Virus record (IMG/VR): IMGVR_UViG_3300043409_001170 | Coordinates: 1 to 30,111 of that record | Length of the DNA: 30,111 nt | Direction: 5' to 3' (one strand) | Source: a virus | Shown: in pieces, positions 6,782 through 12,288 of the stretch | How positions within the stretch are numbered: position 1 is the stretch's first letter | Layout: each line of letters opens with the position of its first letter | Notes under the pieces: model-generated | Databases searched by the model: none | The model's input: only the letters and a program-made list of their open reading frames with translations | What the model was told of the DNA's origin: nothing | Program-made: the position numbers and the translations under genes

Positions 6782-6987
6782 CTGCAATCCCTCTCGATTT
6801 TGTAGTGAGGCTGACCACCGCGCACCCGTGTGCAATAGGTGTCGTGATTAATAACAGGCTGTATCGATACGTTAAGATGTTTAATTTCTGACGGGCTAGA
6901 TGCCGTGTCAACGGCAATGATGGCTGCAACCATCACTGCTATCAACAACAAGCTGTCTAACATCCAATCAATATGTCGATCGTTCAT
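6778..6987 (-). CDS. 69-aa protein with N-terminal membrane segment
   Basis: After a short charged start (MNDRHIDWML) comes a long hydrophobic stretch DSLLLIAVMVAAIIAV (residues 11-26) that can act as a membrane anchor or uncleaved signal. The remaining 43 residues contain two cysteines and would lie in the periplasm if the anchor orients N-in. AGAGGATCGAG precedes the ATG. It overlaps the upstream gene by 20 bp and the next by 4. Function unknown. Confidence 0.65.
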   Translation of the reverse strand: MNDRHIDWMLDSLLLIAVMVAAIIAVDTASSPSEIKHLNVSIQPVINHDTYCTRVRGGQPHYKIERDCR

Positions 6988-7366
6988 CTCGATCCTCTGG
7001 CATTTTCATTCCGATCAGAGCATAGACACGGCGCACCACTGCCTCTCGATCTTCCGTGCTTATTTCCTGTGGTTTATAAAACCGATCTTTTGATTTTTCA
7101 AACGATGGGTCAAGCTGCTCTGGCCATTCGCATGGCACCATGTACTGGCGACCCTGTCGCATTTGGCTAGCCAAAAATGAAGCCTTCTTGTCAAAGCCCA
7201 TCCCTTTAAAGTACCGGTACCACTCTCGCCCCTGCGGCCCGCGTTCGATTATAAAACCAAGCATGCCGTCAGCCCCTTTGTTCGCATACATAAAATTAAG
7301 GGCCATCTGATCCCACGGGGTCAGCTCTGGTTGAGCTGCTGTTTTTTTCTGAAATCTAGCATCCAT
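6968..7366 (-). CDS. Hypothetical protein, 132 aa, next to the replication initiator
   Basis: A soluble protein with a Gly- and Arg-rich middle (RGPQGREWYRYFKGMGFDKKASFLASQMRQG is split here by position: residues 43-73), an EWPEQLDPSFEKSKDRFY stretch, and a C-terminal helix REAVVRRVYALIG. No family recognised. A strong GGAGG precedes the ATG, and the start lies 46 bp inside the end of the replication initiator gene, an unusually long overlap that suggests the two are expressed together. Confidence 0.65.
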   Translation of the reverse strand: MDARFQKKTAAQPELTPWDQMALNFMYANKGADGMLGFIIERGPQGREWYRYFKGMGFDKKASFLASQMRQGRQYMVPCEWPEQLDPSFEKSKDRFYKPQEISTEDREAVVRRVYALIGMKMPEDRDERSTY

Positions 7367-8031
7367 TGTTGTGCCTCCTGTTTTGTGCGCTCGCGCTCTT
7401 CATCTGACATCACCCGATCAACCTGATCCAGTGTTAGCTGGTGCTGATCATTCCACCGCTCCGCGTTCAACCATGTCGCCGGATGCGGGATGTACTGTTC
7501 ATCGGTCGAAAACACTTTTGATTTTTTCCAACCGTCAACTGCATTCAAAAGATGCTCTGGCGATGCCTTGCCGATAGCCTTGGCATATGCCTTTGCTGCC
7601 GCCACTTTGGAAATCTTGCGCGGGTATGCCTGCCAGAACTCTTCGAACAGGATTGCTACGCTCGCACGAGAATATGTCTCTCCCTCTGTCTCTGTCTCTG
7701 TCTCTGTCTCTGGTGCATCAACTTGATATCGAGCTGATATCAAATCGATATCATCGTGTATCAGCCAATGTTTTAGCTTGGTAAGTGTTTGAATTGTCTT
7801 GCTTTCCGATATTCTTAACCGAAATGCCAGCTTCCGCAGCTCCGGCAACTTGCCTTCCTGCTCGTCATCCTCACTTGCGATCAGCCACAGGGCCACAAGT
7901 GCCTTTGCAGCGTCTCCATCCAGCTCGTGCCAGTCAGGGTCTTCGAGAATATCTCGGTACAATTTGACCCACGGTGGGCGGCGATCTTTAAAATGCTGGA
8001 ACTTAGACCAGCCTTTAATCCGGTACACCAT
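7321..8031 (-). CDS. Replication initiator / primosomal protein (phage O / DnaD-like)
   Basis: A 236-aa protein in two parts. Residues 1-105 contain FKDRRPPWVKLYRDILEDPDWHEL and a winged-helix-like region RKLAFRLRISESKTIQTLTKL, the N-terminal DNA-binding type seen in phage replication proteins. Residues 130-200 contain FWQAYPRKISKVAAAKAY and YIPHPATWLNAERW, a signature of phage O/DnaD-like primosomal partners. The two are joined by an ETETETETE linker encoded by a hexanucleotide repeat. Such proteins bind the phage origin and load host helicase. It is followed by SSB-like and RusA genes upstream in the same operon. ATG overlaps the HNH stop (TAATG). Confidence 0.8.
   Translation of the reverse strand: MVYRIKGWSKFQHFKDRRPPWVKLYRDILEDPDWHELDGDAAKALVALWLIASEDDEQEGKLPELRKLAFRLRISESKTIQTLTKLKHWLIHDDIDLISARYQVDAPETETETETEGETYSRASVAILFEEFWQAYPRKISKVAAAKAYAKAIGKASPEHLLNAVDGWKKSKVFSTDEQYIPHPATWLNAERWNDQHQLTLDQVDRVMSDEERERTKQEAQQWMLDFRKKQQLNQS
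7684..7711 (-). repeat. Hexanucleotide tandem repeat coding for a Glu-Thr linker
   Basis: On the plus strand CTCTGT is repeated four times perfectly followed by a partial copy. Read on the minus strand it is GAGACA, coding for Glu-Thr dipeptides at about residues 109-116 of the replication initiator, between its two domains. Gain or loss of one unit changes the linker by two residues and keeps the frame. Confidence 0.95.
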
Positions 8032-8465
8032 TACGCACCCGCCTTCCGCGCCTTGCCTTTGCGGGCAGGGCTGTTATCGCCGGTGCGAGACCGGCAATAC
8101 TCAATGAAGCGTGGCATGTTCATATTTTCTTTTTGGGTTCCCCAGCGAAGGTTCTCTGGCCGGTTGTCTAGGGCATCCTCATTAAGGTGGATGACCACCG
8201 CCCGAGGAAACGGCGCAGGGCCGTGGAACGCCTCGCAGACCAACCGGTGTACTTTCATGTTGCCCAATGCCCGCGACTGGATGCTGTAATACTCATGCAG
8301 CGCGGTCTTGTTTGCCCGCTGTTTCACGCCATAACGCGGGATCGTTTGATATGTCCGCTCGCCACCGAACGGCATTGGCATCGATCCCTCGGGCAATTTA
8401 ACCCGCCCGAGGCTCGAGGCCTGTACGCCGGCCTTTGATGGTACCGGCTTCCAGATTTCTTCCAT
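8031..8465 (-). CDS. HNH homing endonuclease (NUMOD4 + HNH)
   Basis: A 144-aa protein. Residues 1-24 (MEEIWKPVP...SSLGRVK) form a NUMOD4-type DNA-binding module. A later VHRLVCEAFHGP block (72-83) and VIHLNEDALDNRPENLRWGT (91-110) form the HNH_3 nuclease with H73, H93, N101 and N105 in the expected places. Free-standing HNH enzymes of this type cut DNA and spread themselves between phage genomes. The ATG at 8465 follows GGAGGGAAAC; the in-frame ATG at 8510 has no ribosome site. It sits between the SSB-like gene and the replication initiator without visibly breaking either. Confidence 0.88.
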   Translation of the reverse strand: MEEIWKPVPSKAGVQASSLGRVKLPEGSMPMPFGGERTYQTIPRYGVKQRANKTALHEYYSIQSRALGNMKVHRLVCEAFHGPAPFPRAVVIHLNEDALDNRPENLRWGTQKENMNMPRFIEYCRSRTGDNSPARKGKARKAGA

Positions 8466-8485
8466 GTTTCCCTCCAATAGATGCA

Positions 8486-8518
8486 CTGATCTTTGATTTA
8501 GATCAGGCATGGTGTCAA
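8486..8518 (-). promoter_or_regulatory. TTGACA box and perfect inverted repeat before the HNH gene
   Basis: In the 54-bp gap before the HNH start, a TTGACA hexamer (8513-8518, minus strand) in the same GTTGACAC context as the two plus-strand promoters is followed by an inverted repeat with arms CTGATCT / AGATCAG separated by 7 nt (8486-8506). No good -10 hexamer is found at 16-18 nt, so a promoter is doubtful; the inverted repeat could be an operator or a small hairpin. Confidence 0.35.
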
Positions 8519-8519
8519 C

Positions 8520-8819
8520 CTAAAATGGAATAACGTCATCAAGATCGCGAGCGGCGGGCTTGGCGGCAGCAGGCTTGTCCTGTGGTGCCTGACCGTCCGC
8601 ACCCTTTGGCTCATAGCAAGAGATCAACACGCTCTCGCCACCTTTGCCTGAAAAGTCAGTAACACCGGCAGGCGAAAACCACTTAGCCAGCATCAGGAAC
8701 GGCGCGCCGCCGTCCTTGCCTTCCATCATCGCGCCGATGTTCTGAAACCGGCCCTTCTTATGGCCTTGCCCATCGGTGTATTCCCCAACCTTGACCACAA
8801 GGTCATACATTTTAGCCAT
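8520..8819 (-). CDS. Putative single-stranded-DNA-binding protein with SSB-type acidic tip
   Basis: A 99-aa protein starting MAKMYDLVVKVGEYTDGQG. The N-terminal 65 residues are beta-rich (LVVKVGEY, FLMLAKWFSP, SVLISCYEP), followed by a Pro/Ala/Lys linker and the terminal residues DLDDVIPF. A flexible linker ending in an acidic D-D-x-I-P-F tip is the hallmark of bacterial-type SSB proteins, which use it to recruit repair and replication partners. The body is shorter than a normal OB fold, so the family is not certain. It lies between RusA and the replication genes and overlaps RusA by 8 bp. The ATG at 8819 follows AAGGA. Confidence 0.7.
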   Translation of the reverse strand: MAKMYDLVVKVGEYTDGQGHKKGRFQNIGAMMEGKDGGAPFLMLAKWFSPAGVTDFSGKGGESVLISCYEPKGADGQAPQDKPAAAKPAARDLDDVIPF

Positions 8820-9177
8820 TGGTCTCATCCTTATAAATACGAACCACAACGGTACCGAATTTTACGATCTCGCCGGTTCTTGCGATGACGGTTTTAAACT
8901 GGTTGTCGTTAATCTTGAGCGCATCGCATACGCCATCGATCCCAGATTTCATGCGCCCGATCAGGTTGTCCTTATCAAACGATCGTTTGTTTGGTGGGTT
9001 AAAAGTATATTCCAGCACCAGATTACCGTCCATCTCGGGGATCGGAAACACCTGATCCTTTGCCATCCCCCAACAAATCCGGCGATGGTTGCTGACGGCT
9101 CTCGCTTTAAGCCGCCAGTGAATTCGAGCGTTTGGCGACAGCCGAGGTGTCGGCCAATGCAATGTGACCTCGATCAT
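8812..9177 (-). CDS. rusA: RusA-family Holliday junction resolvase
   Basis: A 121-aa protein of the usual RusA length. An N-terminal LSPNARIHWRLKA segment is followed by the catalytic block FDKDNLIGRMKSGIDGVCDAL (residues 67-87) with D68, D70, N71, K77 and D81, then D91 in KINDNQF. RusA dimers cut four-way DNA junctions and debranch replicating phage DNA before packaging. ATG at 9177 is used, with GAGG 7 nt before it; an upstream TTG is possible but would overlap the preceding gene. Confidence 0.9.
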   Translation of the reverse strand: MIEVTLHWPTPRLSPNARIHWRLKARAVSNHRRICWGMAKDQVFPIPEMDGNLVLEYTFNPPNKRSFDKDNLIGRMKSGIDGVCDALKINDNQFKTVIARTGEIVKFGTVVVRIYKDETNG

Positions 9178-9185
9178 AACCGGCC

Positions 9186-9401
9186 TCAATCGCAGCTCGA
9201 CCAGTGACTGCAAAACACAGACACCGCGCCGGTTTCATGGTTGGTCGAAACTTTGGCCAAAGGGCTGTAACCCATCTGCCGATCCTCATAGTTGCGCGCC
9301 CAGTCTGCGGCCTCAACCACATTGGCAAAGCCGATCGCCTCGAACGAAACCTTGCCGCCACTGGTGCGCTGATCAATGTAAGTGATTTCAGATTTAGTCA
9401 T
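9186..9401 (-). CDS. Hypothetical protein, first gene of the leftward operon
   Basis: A 71-aa soluble protein starting MTKSEITYIDQRTSGGKVSF, with a helix around VVEAADWARNYEDRQ and a C-terminus SVFCSHWSSCD holding two cysteines. No family recognised. GAGAGGGAAACAAA before the ATG is a good ribosome site and directly follows an 8-T tract and hairpin in the leader. It is 8 nt from the RusA start. Confidence 0.65.
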   Translation of the reverse strand: MTKSEITYIDQRTSGGKVSFEAIGFANVVEAADWARNYEDRQMGYSPLAKVSTNHETGAVSVFCSHWSSCD

Positions 9402-9415
9402 TTTGTTTCCCTCTC

Positions 9416-9444
9416 AAAAAAAACGAAGCAGGGGGTTTCCCCTG
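9416..9444 (-). terminator. Hairpin plus T-tract in the leader of the leftward operon (attenuator-like)
   Basis: On the minus strand CAGGGG-AAAC-CCCCTG (9429-9444) forms a 6-bp G+C stem, then CTTCG, then eight T (9416-9423). The T run starts 5 nt after the stem, so it is not an ideal intrinsic terminator. It ends just before the ribosome site of the gene at 9401, so it would act as an attenuator of the leftward operon or as a stop for readthrough entering from the right. Confidence 0.4.
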
Positions 9445-9494
9445 TCTCATATTCATGCCTCATAACAAAACGTATTTCAACATAAAAAAACCTG

Positions 9495-9523
9495 TTGACA
9501 CTATTTTTTTGCACATCTATCCT
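9495..9523 (+). promoter_or_regulatory. Sigma70-type promoter P1 for the plus-strand operon
   Basis: TTGACA (9495-9500), a 17-nt spacer, and TATCCT (9518-9523). The -35 is perfect and the -10 matches four of six positions. It lies 38 nt before the ATG at 9561. The flanks (an A run, then CTTGTTGACACTA-like sequence, then GCAC) recur at P2 around 10237. Confidence 0.8.
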
Positions 9524-9560
9524 ACACATATCGAAACAACAGACACAAGGAAACACGACA

Positions 9561-9920
9561 ATGGCTTCTATCAAAATCCTCAACGAGACCTTCCAGTCCC
9601 TCGGCGTTAACAAGTACGGCGACATTGTCGGAACCGTACAGATTGATTTGGGATACGGCAAAATTGTAACGGCTAAAGCATCTCCAACATCTATCGGCAA
9701 AACTGGTTCGCTTTGTGTGGCAGGGTTTGTTGGCCGGTACGTCACCAGCCCAAAGCCTTGGTTGGCCACTGTCTCTGGTTTTGAAAAAAGCCTTTATGTT
9801 TTTTTTGGCCGCGATGATCGTTCGGGTCGGTTTAACAAAGCGAACGCAATCAGCTTCGACCCAACAACCTACGCCACCCTGTGCAACCCAGCCCGCTGGG
9901 ATGCTGTCGAAGCCGCTTAA
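9561..9920 (+). CDS. Hypothetical protein, 119 aa, first gene after P1
   Basis: The product starts MASIKILNETFQSLGVNKYG and is predicted beta-rich in its first half (DIVGTVQIDLGYGKIVTAKA) with many Gly and aromatic residues; the end is helical. No transmembrane segment and no known motif is visible. AAGGA lies 10 nt before the ATG; an in-frame ATG at 9495 lies upstream of the predicted transcript start and is rejected. It is followed by a stable hairpin and a second small gene in the same unit. Function unknown. Confidence 0.7.
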   Translation: MASIKILNETFQSLGVNKYGDIVGTVQIDLGYGKIVTAKASPTSIGKTGSLCVAGFVGRYVTSPKPWLATVSGFEKSLYVFFGRDDRSGRFNKANAISFDPTTYATLCNPARWDAVEAA

Positions 9921-9925
9921 CCAAC

Positions 9926-9941
9926 GGGGGCGCAAGCCCCC
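9926..9941 (+). terminator. GGGGGC-GCAA-GCCCCC hairpin after the 119-aa gene
   Basis: A perfect 6-bp G+C stem closed by a GCAA (GNRA) tetraloop directly after the stop codon. No T-tract follows (ACCCTTTCCCC), so it is more likely an mRNA-stabilising or processing hairpin than a full terminator. It belongs to a set of three similar hairpins in this operon. Confidence 0.5.
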
Positions 9942-9968
9942 ACCCTTTCCCCTTTAAGGAGCATCACC

Positions 9969-10178
9969 ATGACCGCCACCCAGAATTGGTTTCCCACTTT
10001 GAATTCCGCCCTTGAGGCAGAAGGTTTGCTTGAGGCTTGGGATTGCTCATCCCCACCGGTTGCGTATGGCGAGAGCCGGTCGTTCACTTGGCAGGACGGT
10101 TCCCGATATGGTCGGTTGATCTCGGTCTATCGCGACGAACGCGGGATGTACGAGCGGCCTGTTCATTATAGCCGCTGA
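9969..10178 (+). CDS. Hypothetical protein, 69 aa
   Basis: The product starts MTATQNWFPTLNSALEAEGL, with many aromatic and charged residues (SFTWQDGSRYGRLISVYRDERG) and a likely short beta sheet at the C-terminus. AAGGAGCATCACC before the ATG is a strong ribosome site. It shares the P1 unit with the gene at 9561 and ends just before a terminator-like hairpin. No family recognised. Confidence 0.7.
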   Translation: MTATQNWFPTLNSALEAEGLLEAWDCSSPPVAYGESRSFTWQDGSRYGRLISVYRDERGMYERPVHYSR

Positions 10179-10185
10179 TCGGCAC

Positions 10186-10205
10186 GGGGGCTTCGGCCCC
10201 CTTTT
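10186..10205 (+). terminator. UUCG-tetraloop hairpin with TTTT, end of the P1 unit
   Basis: GGGGGC-TTCG-GCCCCC (10186-10201), a 6-bp stem with a very stable UUCG loop, followed by TTTT (10202-10205). This is a plausible intrinsic terminator between the P1 unit and the P2 promoter. The same 16-nt hairpin sequence recurs at 10555. Confidence 0.6.
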
Positions 10206-10236
10206 GCTGACCCATATGGCAACGTAAAAAAACTTG

Positions 10237-10265
10237 TTGACACTAATTTGCACTACCCATATTGT
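10237..10265 (+). promoter_or_regulatory. Sigma70-type promoter P2, near-copy of P1
   Basis: TTGACA (10237-10242), a 17-nt spacer, TATTGT (10260-10265). It shares with P1 the A-run, the GTTGACACTA core, a GCAC motif in the spacer and a CGAAACAA motif in the untranslated leader. It lies before the ATG at 10304 and would transcribe the recombination genes. Confidence 0.8.
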
Positions 10266-10303
10266 GTTTATACCGAAACAAACACACCCAACGGAGATAC
10301 CCA

Positions 10304-10552
10304 ATGACCAAACTGGCCTTTTCCTTCTCAGCCATCTTCAAGATTTCCCGCACAGACGGTTCTGACATTAAAGACGTAAGAATTGGCAAAGCTGTAATAG
10401 TCAAGGACAGGAACGATGTTGAAGGCATCGCTCATTCGCTTTTCTTCGACAAAACACTTCCTGCACTGTTTCTTGGATATAAGGTTCTTCAACTTCCTAC
10501 AGAAACAAACGGCAAACTTCGCATTGATACCGCTTCAGATGCGGCTTGGTAA
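10304..10552 (+). CDS. Hypothetical protein, 82 aa, first gene after P2
   Basis: The product starts MTKLAFSFSAIFKISRTDGS and is a soluble alpha-beta protein with Lys-rich strands (KDVRIGKAVIVKDRNDVEG). GGAG lies 8 nt before the ATG. Its position as first gene after a promoter that copies P1 mirrors that of the gene at 9561, but the two proteins show no clear sequence similarity by eye. No family recognised. Confidence 0.7.
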   Translation: MTKLAFSFSAIFKISRTDGSDIKDVRIGKAVIVKDRNDVEGIAHSLFFDKTLPALFLGYKVLQLPTETNGKLRIDTASDAAW

Positions 10553-10554
10553 CA

Positions 10555-10570
10555 GGGGGCTTCGGCCCCC
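10555..10570 (+). terminator. UUCG-tetraloop hairpin, second copy
   Basis: The 16-nt hairpin GGGGGCTTCGGCCCCC occurs again directly after the stop of the 82-aa gene. No T-tract follows, and the next gene starts 22 nt later with its own ribosome site, so partial termination or mRNA 3'-end protection is more likely than full termination. Confidence 0.5.
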
Positions 10571-10591
10571 ACCACCACCGGAGGAAATACA

Positions 10592-10756
10592 ATGTGTAAA
10601 TTTCGTGTTGGGAATTTTGAAGGTTGGCTGCTCGGCAAACAAGTCTGGGTTGTCAAAGACCGGCGCACCGGCGCGGTTGTTGGCTCGGCCACCAATATGT
10701 CTGACTGCTGCAAAAAAGCAGAACGACTGCACAACGAAGAATTGATGGGGGGTTAA
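10592..10756 (+). CDS. Hypothetical protein, 54 aa
   Basis: The product starts MCKFRVGNFEGWLLGKQVWV, a short beta-rich protein with a basic patch (VKDRRTG) and adjacent cysteines (SDCCKKAERL). GGAGGAAATACA before the ATG is a very good ribosome site, and the stop is one base from the next ATG. The compact beta then helix plan could suit nucleic-acid binding, but nothing specific is recognised. Confidence 0.65.
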   Translation: MCKFRVGNFEGWLLGKQVWVVKDRRTGAVVGSATNMSDCCKKAERLHNEELMGG

Positions 10757-10757
10757 C

Positions 10758-11006
10758 ATGACACAGCTCACAGTTGCCATTATCCGCAAAATCATCAAAG
10801 GCAATCCAAAGGTTGATCAGGCGATCGATCTGGATGAAGAAGGCAAGGCCATCCTTTACACCACCGATGGCTGGACTTGGCAGGCACTTGACGGCAACCG
10901 CACTGTCGAAGGGTTCAACCTTCGCGGCAGTCATTGGGATCAGCCCGACACCGTGGACTATCTCAAGTGGCAAATTGAAAACATTGAAAAAGTTATGGAG
11001 GACTAA
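10758..11006 (+). CDS. Hypothetical protein, 82 aa
   Basis: The product starts MTQLTVAIIRKIIKGNPKVD and is acidic, with a Trp-rich middle (TTDGWTWQALDGN) and a C-terminal helix VDYLKWQIENIEKVMED. GGGGGG lies 5 nt before the ATG. It is one base from the previous gene's stop and one from the next gene's start, so the three are co-translated. No family recognised. Confidence 0.65.
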   Translation: MTQLTVAIIRKIIKGNPKVDQAIDLDEEGKAILYTTDGWTWQALDGNRTVEGFNLRGSHWDQPDTVDYLKWQIENIEKVMED

Positions 11007-11007
11007 C

Positions 11008-11100
11008 ATGCGCGCTTTTTTTGAAGACCTGTTTGAGGTTGTTTGCATCATCACCGCAGTACCCGCTTGGGTGCTGCTCATCGTCGGCTTGATCGGTTAA
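11008..11100 (+). CDS. 30-aa membrane mini-protein
   Basis: A 31-codon ORF starting MRAFFEDLFEVVCIITAVPA, with one hydrophobic segment (VVCIITAVPAWVLLIVGLIG, residues 11-30) that runs to the C-terminus. GGAGGACTAAC is a strong ribosome site and the gene starts one base after the previous stop. The N-terminus is short and charged. Function unknown; the ribosome site and packing between neighbours support it. Confidence 0.6.
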   Translation: MRAFFEDLFEVVCIITAVPAWVLLIVGLIG

Positions 11101-11112
11101 GGGAGAGAAACA

Positions 11113-11325
11113 ATGATCAACGTATCAATTCACGGCACGACCGGATTTTATATCTCGGAAATTTTCACCCACCAGTGCGACCATACTTTTGTAACCCGCG
11201 AGATCGTGTTTACCAGTGATCGCGGTGACAAATTTAAGGTCACAATGTTTGCAGGAAAAGAGGACGAGCATCGCCTTGATCCTCTAGTTCCGACCAATGC
11301 ATTCTTGCTTAAACACTCATGCTAA
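11113..11325 (+). CDS. Hypothetical protein, 70 aa
   Basis: The product starts MINVSIHGTTGFYISEIFTH and is beta-rich (CDHTFVTREIVFTSDRGDKFKVTMFAG), with no transmembrane segment. AAGGGAGAGAAAC precedes the ATG. It ends 11 nt before the YqaJ start, inside whose leader the next ribosome site lies. No family recognised; it may assist the recombination genes by position only. Confidence 0.65.
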   Translation: MINVSIHGTTGFYISEIFTHQCDHTFVTREIVFTSDRGDKFKVTMFAGKEDEHRLDPLVPTNAFLLKHSC

Positions 11326-11336
11326 GGAGATCGATC

Positions 11337-12287
11337 ATGACAAAAGAAATTATTGAAATCACCAGCCGTGACCAGTGGCTGGCCGAACGCACCCGAGACA
11401 TCACCAGCACCGAGGCCGCAGCCCTCTATGGCCTGTCGCCTTACCTGACGCAGTTTGAATTGTTTCACCAGAAACGCGATGGTGTGGTCGTGTCGTTTGA
11501 TCCGAACGAGCGCATGCGGTGGGGTACCCGTCTCGAGGACGCGATCGCCAAGGGCGCAGCCGAGGACAATGGCTGGCAGATCGAGAAGCTCGATGTCTAT
11601 ATGCGTGACACCATCAACCGCATGGGCAGCTCGTTTGATTACGAGATCACTTCAGCCGGTGAAGGGCGCGGCATTCTCGAGATCAAGAATGTCGATGGCA
11701 TGCAGTATCGCCAGAACTGGATCGATGATGGCAACGGCAACATCGAGGCACCCGAGCATATCGAGCTGCAAATCCAGCATCAAATGGAAGTGTCCGGCTA
11801 TGAATGGACGGCACTGGCCGCGCTTGTCGGTGGCAACGAATTAAAAATAACAATCCGCAAACGCGACCATGAGATCGGTCAAGATTTGCGCGCCCGCTCT
11901 GCCGCGTTCTGGGCCAGCATCGCATCCAACAAGGCACCGGCACCAGACTATGTGGCCGATGCCGAATACATGATTAAGAAACTGTACAACAAGGCCGAGG
12001 CTGACCGCGTTCTTGAGGCAAACGAAATGCTCGAGGACATGATAAAGCAATACAATTTTATCAGCAGGGAAATGTCTGACCTTGAAAAAATAAAGGACCA
12101 GTACAGGGCGCAGATACTTGAGGCCATCGGCGAGGCCAGCAAGGTCACCAGCTCGATTGGCACCATCTCATGCGGGATGGTGAAGCCGAGCCTTGGCACC
12201 CTGATCACACCAGAGATGGTCGGCACCCATGTTGGTGGCCGATCTGGATATCGCGGTTTCCGTTTCACAGCAAAGAAGGACAAATGA
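11337..12287 (+). CDS. YqaJ-type phage exonuclease (lambda Exo-like)
   Basis: A 316-aa protein. It carries ITSTEAAALYGLSPY (residues 22-36), MRWGTRLEDAI (60-70), the catalytic aspartate in SSFDYEI (D101) and the E-x-K pair in GILEIKNVD (E115, K117), then HIELQIQHQMEVSGY. These are the YqaJ/PD-(D/E)XK viral recombinase motifs. The enzyme resects duplex ends 5' to 3' so that a paired annealase can load. The C-terminal 80 residues hold a coiled coil (EANEMLEDMIKQ to AQILEAIGE). AAGGAGATCGATC precedes the ATG. It is followed by recT, the usual partner. Confidence 0.92.
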   Translation: MTKEIIEITSRDQWLAERTRDITSTEAAALYGLSPYLTQFELFHQKRDGVVVSFDPNERMRWGTRLEDAIAKGAAEDNGWQIEKLDVYMRDTINRMGSSFDYEITSAGEGRGILEIKNVDGMQYRQNWIDDGNGNIEAPEHIELQIQHQMEVSGYEWTALAALVGGNELKITIRKRDHEIGQDLRARSAAFWASIASNKAPAPDYVADAEYMIKKLYNKAEADRVLEANEMLEDMIKQYNFISREMSDLEKIKDQYRAQILEAIGEASKVTSSIGTISCGMVKPSLGTLITPEMVGTHVGGRSGYRGFRFTAKKDK

Positions 12288-12288
12288 T

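Noticed and set aside
7684-7711. Tandem repeat as an iteron origin
   Set aside because: The unit is only 6 bp, low complexity and in a coding linker; iterons are normally longer and more varied, so an origin here is not supported.
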